64,000 nt of DNA, taken from contig CAZRJW010000002.1 in NCBI GenBank assembly GCA_964600845.1, forward strand, positions 10,048 to 74,047, read 5' to 3'. The notes under the pieces were generated by a model. It worked only from the letters and a program-made list of their open reading frames with translations, searched no databases and was not told the DNA's origin. The DNA comes from JAGOTP01 sp964600845 (GTDB taxonomy: Bacteria > Patescibacteriota > Patescibacteriia > 2-12-FULL-60-25). A program made the position numbers and the translations under genes. Of the stretch, positions 60,291 to 64,000 are shown piece after piece (the first letter of the stretch is position 1; every line of letters starts with the position of its first letter).

Positions 60291-61028
60291 CTATTCGTCC
60301 AGGAGACCCAGGTAGTTGGCGAGTCGCCAGAGACCGTAGAATTCCAGAACGAACGGGAAGAGGATGAGAAGTCCTCCGATGTAGGGGCCCACCTGTTTGA
60401 GCAGGTAGACGAGCGCGAGTGCGTCACTGATGATTGCGGCCACGAAGAGAAGGCCCACGCCGATGAATTTTCCAGCGTACTTCCGCGCATCACGCTTCTG
60501 TTCCTCGGTCACCGCATCGAAGAGTCGGGTCCCCGGTCCGCCGTGCGCCTTGTGTGCGACGACGATCGGCTCGATCGTCTCGTGCCGAGGAGGTGCTCGC
60601 TTCACGGCCTGCGTCGGCGCCTCCGGCGGCGCCAGAACGAGCGGCGCCTCCTGCGGGGGCATGGGGATGGCGGCCGGGGTTGCGACGGGCGGCAGGCCGC
60701 CGATCGTCCGCTTGCGCGAGGTCGCGTTCGCTCGTCGAAACAGCTCCTTCGCGACAGACGCTGCGGCGAAGAAAACCAGCCTCGTTCGAGGATCAGCCGT
60801 GGTGGGCATCTCAGTTGCCAGCTCGTGGAGCAGGTCGCTCTCGAACGCGCGCATGATGCCCTGGAGGTCCTCATCGCTCTTCTCGGCGAGGAGCAGCTCG
60901 ATCGTCTCGTGATGTCTCTGCCAGAGTCCCTGGAGAGAGCTGCTTTCGATCCGATCCAGGCCGCCTACACGGTCCACGATCAGATCAGTAGTGTTAGTTA
61001 CGATTCGAATGTACCGGCCGTCGTCCAT
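60291..61028 (-). CDS. GC-rich orphan membrane protein
   Basis: 245 residues. Soluble helical N-terminus (about 1-105), Pro/Ala-rich linker (110-150), then two membrane helices near the C-terminus (about 190-212, GVGLLFVAAIISDALALVYL; about 216-235, YIGGLLILFPFVLEFYGLW). AAGGAGGG SD ahead of the ATG, C/G-ending codons and TAG stop mark it as one of the four GC-rich units. No family recognised. Confidence 0.68.
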   Translation of the reverse strand: MDDGRYIRIVTNTTDLIVDRVGGLDRIESSSLQGLWQRHHETIELLLAEKSDEDLQGIMRAFESDLLHELATEMPTTADPRTRLVFFAAASVAKELFRRANATSRKRTIGGLPPVATPAAIPMPPQEAPLVLAPPEAPTQAVKRAPPRHETIEPIVVAHKAHGGPGTRLFDAVTEEQKRDARKYAGKFIGVGLLFVAAIISDALALVYLLKQVGPYIGGLLILFPFVLEFYGLWRLANYLGLLDE

Positions 61029-61071
61029 GGGAAAACCCTCCTTGTGGGTACCTGTGTCTTAGGCGAGACCT

Positions 61072-61100
61072 ACGTTAAACCAGGAAAAATAAGCCGTCAA
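61072..61100 (-). promoter_or_regulatory. Promoter of the GC-rich membrane-protein gene
   Basis: Minus strand TTGACG (61100-61095), 17-base spacer, TAACGT (61077-61072), a weak -10. The leader before the ATG is about 40 bases. Confidence 0.5.
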
Positions 61101-61134
61101 TGTAATAAAATACAGTTTCAATCAGGGGAAGGAG

Positions 61135-61581
61135 CTATTCGCAGGGGATCACTCGATGGATTTCTGCAAGATAGCGCGGAAAACGGAGTGTTTCTTCGTG
61201 TAATTCCTTGAACTTTTGGCGAACCTTCCACTCGGCTACCAGCTGTTTTCTTGCTTGGGCGGTCTCGACCGAACAGGCGAATGTGAGTACCTCCACTTGG
61301 TAGTCGTACGCCTCTGCTACCGCGACGTACGGAGCAAATTCGGCCATAAGAATGTTCGTATTGTCCACCACGATCCACGGTTCTTTTCGGAAGACTGCTT
61401 CCATAAAATCACGAAAGGCGCGTCCATGAAATTCTTTGAGCTTCGAGCCATCAAATTTGAAGCTTCCATCGGGTTGTATGAAATAGGTGTCGGTTGAAAC
61501 AATGTAGGCTTGAGGTGCTTGTGTCTTTGCCCAGGTGCTTTTTCCTGAGCCTGAGATACCTCGAAGAATCGTTACCCGCAT
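61135..61581 (-). CDS. P-loop kinase (AAA_33 / polynucleotide kinase-like)
   Basis: 148 residues. Walker A GISGSGKSTWAK near residue 8, then STDTYF (substrate-binding type) and DNTN, with a C-terminal Lys/Glu-rich helix. The class includes zeta-toxin and RNA/polynucleotide kinases; the substrate is unknown. Single gene. Confidence 0.82.
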   Translation of the reverse strand: MRVTILRGISGSGKSTWAKTQAPQAYIVSTDTYFIQPDGSFKFDGSKLKEFHGRAFRDFMEAVFRKEPWIVVDNTNILMAEFAPYVAVAEAYDYQVEVLTFACSVETAQARKQLVAEWKVRQKFKELHEETLRFPRYLAEIHRVIPCE

Positions 61582-61640
61582 ATAAAAAGAGTATGCGGTA
61601 AAAGAGCGAAAGGGTCAGTAGGTCGTTGTGTATAGATTGA

Positions 61641-61716
61641 TTGACGTCGTTGATGATCGGGGCTACGCTTTTTAGGAAGGGATGTAAAAGTACAAAAAAC
61701 AATCCTTATTCCTAAA
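61641..61716 (+). promoter_or_regulatory. Promoter and inverted repeat ahead of the KGG stress gene
   Basis: TTGACG (61641-61646), 17-base spacer, TACGCT (61664-61669). Just after the start point lies an inverted repeat TTTAGGAA (61671-61678) / TTCCTAAA (61709-61716), a possible operator or leader stem. Confidence 0.55.
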
Positions 61717-61726
61717 GCTGCTTAAT

Positions 61727-61954
61727 ATGAATACGATGAACATTCAAGGCTGGCCCTCAGGATTTAATGTACAGCCAAACGAGACGCAGACCCGTGGACG
61801 TGGGTTAGCGGCTGCCGATCCACAGACACGTGCACGCGTGGCGAGCGCAGGTGGACTCGCCGTGAGTCAGGATAGAAAACACATGAGCGAGATTGGTCGC
61901 CTAGGCGGTCAACATAGTCGTACGAAGGATCGGCAAGAAGAGAGTGGCTTATAG
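61727..61954 (+). CDS. KGG-repeat stress protein (GsiB-like)
   Basis: 75 residues, hydrophilic. Two Gly-Gly repeats (VASAGGLAVSQDRKHMSEIG then GRLGGQHSRTKDRQ) resemble the KGG motif of general stress proteins that protect against dehydration. ATG 61736 is an alternative start. It converges with the GFA gene with a 6-base overlap. Confidence 0.78.
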   Translation: MNTMNIQGWPSGFNVQPNETQTRGRGLAAADPQTRARVASAGGLAVSQDRKHMSEIGRLGGQHSRTKDRQEESGL

Positions 61955-62302
61955 ATCTTTTCCGTTGAATTCTGTGACGGGTAGTCCGCTCAGATCCGTA
62001 TTGTCGAGACAGCGCGCGTTTACAGCGATCATTTCTTGTCCGTCTGGGCCTGCACCTCGTGAGAAGGAGCGGACTCCGCAGTGCTTGCAGAAAAGATGGT
62101 GCAATTGTTTCTTTCCAAATTGATAATCGGTCAGAGCATCTTGGCCTGATTCAAGTGTGAATTGAGATGCGGGAACAAATGCGAGTAACCAACCACCTTT
62201 GGAACAAATGGAGCAGTTGCAGGACATGAGTTCTTTTAGCTCCACGTTGACCGTATAACGTACGGCGCCACAGTGACAGCCGCCGGTGTAGGATTGGTTC
62301 AT
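61949..62302 (-). CDS. GFA/CENP-V-family zinc protein
   Basis: 117 residues from ATG 62302 (a GTG at 62389 is open but would run through the neighbouring gene). CHCGAVRY at residues 8-15, then CNCSICSKGGWL and CKHCGVRSFSRG supply the zinc ligands of glutathione-dependent formaldehyde-activating-type proteins. May bind thiols or bind and process S-hydroxymethyl conjugates; the real substrate is not known. Confidence 0.85.
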   Translation of the reverse strand: MNQSYTGGCHCGAVRYTVNVELKELMSCNCSICSKGGWLLAFVPASQFTLESGQDALTDYQFGKKQLHHLFCKHCGVRSFSRGAGPDGQEMIAVNARCLDNTDLSGLPVTEFNGKDL

Positions 62303-62375
62303 AGATAGAAAGTAAAGCACACCCGCCGAATTTATTCGACGGGTGTGTCCTCGTTCTGTGCTTCTGTTCGATTCA

Positions 62376-62933
62376 TTATCTCCCTCCACGCATCATCATG
62401 CCACGACCTCCAGGACCTTTTGCTCCGTTTGAACCACCTGGGCCTCGTCCACCGCCATGGCCACCCATTGGACCAATGTGCGCAAACTGTTCAGGGATTC
62501 CATTGGTTGTCGCCCATTGCTTGAGTTCATCCATTTTTGTTTTCATGGCAGCTTGGCGCTCGGTTTCGGTTTTGTCTTTCAAACTTTCCATAAACGTCTT
62601 GAACTCCGCTTGCTTCGTGGTGATGAGGTCAGCCTGTGCTTGTGTGAGTTTGCCGTTTGTTACCGCTTGAGCAAGGCGCGTCTTGAGCGCTTCTGTATGC
62701 TTTGCGCCTTTCTCCTGCTGCATTTGCGCATGCTGTTCATCAAAGATTTTTTGGACATCCGCTTGGTTCAGATTAAACTTTTGCGAAAGGGTCGTGATGA
62801 GACTCGCCATCGGATTTGGACGTGTTGTCGCGTTCGTATTTGGCGCGGCGTGAATGGCGGTCGATCCAAAGGCGGCGACTCCAGCGACGACGGCTGAAGT
62901 GATCGCAAGGGTCTTAATCGTTTTCAAATTCAT
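62376..62933 (-). CDS. Secreted helical protein with Gly-rich tail
   Basis: 185 residues. Signal peptide (TLAITSAVVAGVAAFGSTAI), helical domain rich in Gln/Lys (about 40-150; KFNLNQADVQKIFDEQHAQM, LAQAVTNGKLTQAQADLITT), similar to DUF2680/Spy-like periplasmic proteins, then a Gly/Arg/Met tail (GGHGGGRGPGGSNGAKGPGG). May act as an envelope chaperone or metal-stress protein; it sits upstream of a histidine kinase on the same strand as in CpxP-type pairs, an inference only. Confidence 0.72.
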   Translation of the reverse strand: MNLKTIKTLAITSAVVAGVAAFGSTAIHAAPNTNATTRPNPMASLITTLSQKFNLNQADVQKIFDEQHAQMQQEKGAKHTEALKTRLAQAVTNGKLTQAQADLITTKQAEFKTFMESLKDKTETERQAAMKTKMDELKQWATTNGIPEQFAHIGPMGGHGGGRGPGGSNGAKGPGGRGMMMRGGR

Positions 62934-62999
62934 AGAGTAAGTGAAGTGAATGAATGCGTGTGATCACTTCTCTACGCTATCAGACCACTCGTGAAGGAA

Positions 63000-64000
63000 T
63001 TATGAAGGGCGAGAAAGGGGGAGGAGAATCGTGAGTGTGGTTCCTTTCCCAAGCTCACTTTTTAGCTGAAGAGAGCCCTGTAACTGCTCAATAATCGTGC
63101 GCGTGATGGCGAGGCCAAGACCACTTCCACCTGTGAGACGTGAGCGGCTTTTGTCGACGCGATAGAATCGATCAAAGATTTTATCCACATCCTCTTTTGA
63201 GATACCGATACCTGTATCTTGAATGCGAATACGAGCATGGGTGGAATCTTTCTCAAGCAGAATCTGAACTGTTCCTTGAGGTTTATTGTATGTAATAGCG
63301 TTTTTGACGATATTCCCCAGCGCCTGTGTTAAAAGGGATTCTTGGGTGATGACGTGAAGTACTGGAATCGCAGAAGAGTAATTCAGTATCACATCGTGTT
63401 GGGTTGCGAATGCCTCAAATCGATTGATCGTCGCTTGTAGGAGGGCGGATAGATTAACGGATTTTTTCGGTTCTTCAGAAATGGCGGTTTCGTCTACCTG
63501 TGAAAGGAGAAGAAGATCTTTTACGAGTGCAGTCATGCGAGCCACTTCTTCAAGATGGCTTGTAGCCTGCTCGCGTATTTCCACGGAGATTGTTTGATTC
63601 GATAAAATATTCTCTAGGTCAGCTTGGAGAATCGCGAGAGGTGTTCGGAGTTCGTGCGAAGCATCACTTAAAAAACGACGCTGTCGTTCGTAGAGTTCTT
63701 GAATGGGTGCCAGTGTTACGCCAGCAAGCCAATAGCTCAGAGCAGCGGCTAGGATGAGAAGGAGGCTATTCACTAAAATGAGCGATTTTGTCAGATCACG
63801 AAGAACATCTTCCGGTCGAGGAGCGACGACACCTTCGGAAAGATGTATTGGTTGACGAGGAGGAACGCGTCCGAAGCGGTGAGCGAGTCGATTTGAAAAG
63901 GCCGAATAAATGATACTACTGGAGATACATAAAATGACCGCGAGGATGGCGGTGTAGGTGAGCGTAAGCTGTGCCCGCGCGCTCCAGAAACGATCTTTAC
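63000..64000 (-). CDS. Sensor histidine kinase (5' part beyond the window)
   Basis: The frame is open through the right edge, so the N-terminus is missing. Seen: a first membrane helix (LTLTYTAILAVILCISSSII), a short extracytoplasmic loop, second helix (SLILVNSLLLILAAALSYWL), H box FLSDASHELRTPL, N box GNIVKNAITYN, G1 DTGIGIS and G2 GGSGLGLAI. A bacterial two-component kinase, its response regulator presumably just outside. An internal GTG at 63773 is not the real start. Confidence 0.93.
   Translation of the reverse strand, partial: KDRFWSARAQLTLTYTAILAVILCISSSIIYSAFSNRLAHRFGRVPPRQPIHLSEGVVAPRPEDVLRDLTKSLILVNSLLLILAAALSYWLAGVTLAPIQELYERQRRFLSDASHELRTPLAILQADLENILSNQTISVEIREQATSHLEEVARMTALVKDLLLLSQVDETAISEEPKKSVNLSALLQATINRFEAFATQHDVILNYSSAIPVLHVITQESLLTQALGNIVKNAITYNKPQGTVQILLEKDSTHARIRIQDTGIGISKEDVDKIFDRFYRVDKSRSRLTGGSGLGLAITRTIIEQLQGSLQLKSELGKGTTLTILLPLSRPS

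Noticed and set aside
60430..61211. Plus-strand frames opposite the GC-rich membrane gene
   Set aside because: Antisense shadows of GC-rich codons; no promoter or SD on that strand.

Overview
The window reads as a chromosomal segment of a Candidate Phyla Radiation (Patescibacteria, Parcubacteria-type) bacterium. The evidence is a compact str/S10/spc ribosomal cluster with no rpmD (L30) between rpsE and rplO; DUF4012, lamin-tail, LexA, VirB4/HerA-like ATPase and VirB2-like pilin proteins of the kind common in that group; a standard genetic code (TGA is used as stop); and almost no Shine-Dalgarno (SD) sequences before the housekeeping genes, which instead follow pyrimidine-rich spacers or a -10 box a few bases before the ATG. 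The exact lineage cannot be fixed from this sequence alone.

Layout. 1-3.4 kb: mutY (cut by the window edge), a coiled-coil membrane protein, a NUDIX hydrolase, and two secreted or lipid-anchored proteins. 3.46-4.87 kb: a GC-rich single-gene island (lipoprotein). 5.2-9.4 kb: tRNA-Gly, a large lamin-tail/OB-fold surface protein, lexA with a striking repeated operator, a small protein, and tRNA-Pro(UGG). 9.5-15.7 kb: three envelope proteins (DUF4012, Ig/DUF11-like, proline-rich membrane protein). 15.7-21.4 kb: AlaX editing protein, an ACT-domain protein with a palindromic operator, and secE-nusG-rplK / rplA on the minus strand, split by an opposite-strand GC-rich cdsA; then tRNA-Pro(GGG) and another GC-rich island. 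21.5-25.3 kb: HU, LOG protein, rpmB, site-2 protease, and a membrane protein with a UbiA-like motif. 25.4-41.3 kb: rpsL-rpsG-fusA-(orf)-tuf-rpsJ-rplC-D-W-B-rpsS-rplV-rpsC-rplP-rpmC-rpsQ-rplN-X-E-rpsN-H-rplF-R-rpsE-rplO-secY, with several strong hairpins that look like internal attenuators. 41.4-45.6 kb: pyrophosphatase, T4SS-type ATPase, adk, map, mutM. 45.6-54.2 kb: surface proteins, phosphodiester glycosidase, DedA protein, an alpha-helical unknown, a frameshifted VirB2-like pilin, a beta-propeller protein and a DEAD-box helicase. 54.3-59.2 kb: a minus-strand redox operon (XRE regulator, membrane protein, thioredoxin lipoprotein, DipZ, tmk, zincin-like protein, decayed msrB). 59.3-64 kb: VIT1-type transporter with a ferritin-like domain, a GC-rich island, a kinase, a KGG stress protein, a GFA protein, a secreted protein and a histidine kinase cut by the window edge.

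Most notable. (1) The pilin gene is broken exactly at a 7-bp tandem repeat; losing one unit restores a full reading frame, which suggests phase variation. (2) Four genes (3642, 18148, 20953, 61028) share GC-rich codon choice, purine-rich SDs, TAG/TGA stops and long GC-rich 3' hairpins, unlike everything around them, and one is inserted antisense between rplK and rplA. (3) A 26-bp perfect palindrome covers the -35 of the thioredoxin/DipZ operon and is partly repeated upstream of the neighbouring XRE regulator. (4) lexA is controlled by three direct repeats with 11-bp spacing rather than a palindromic SOS box.
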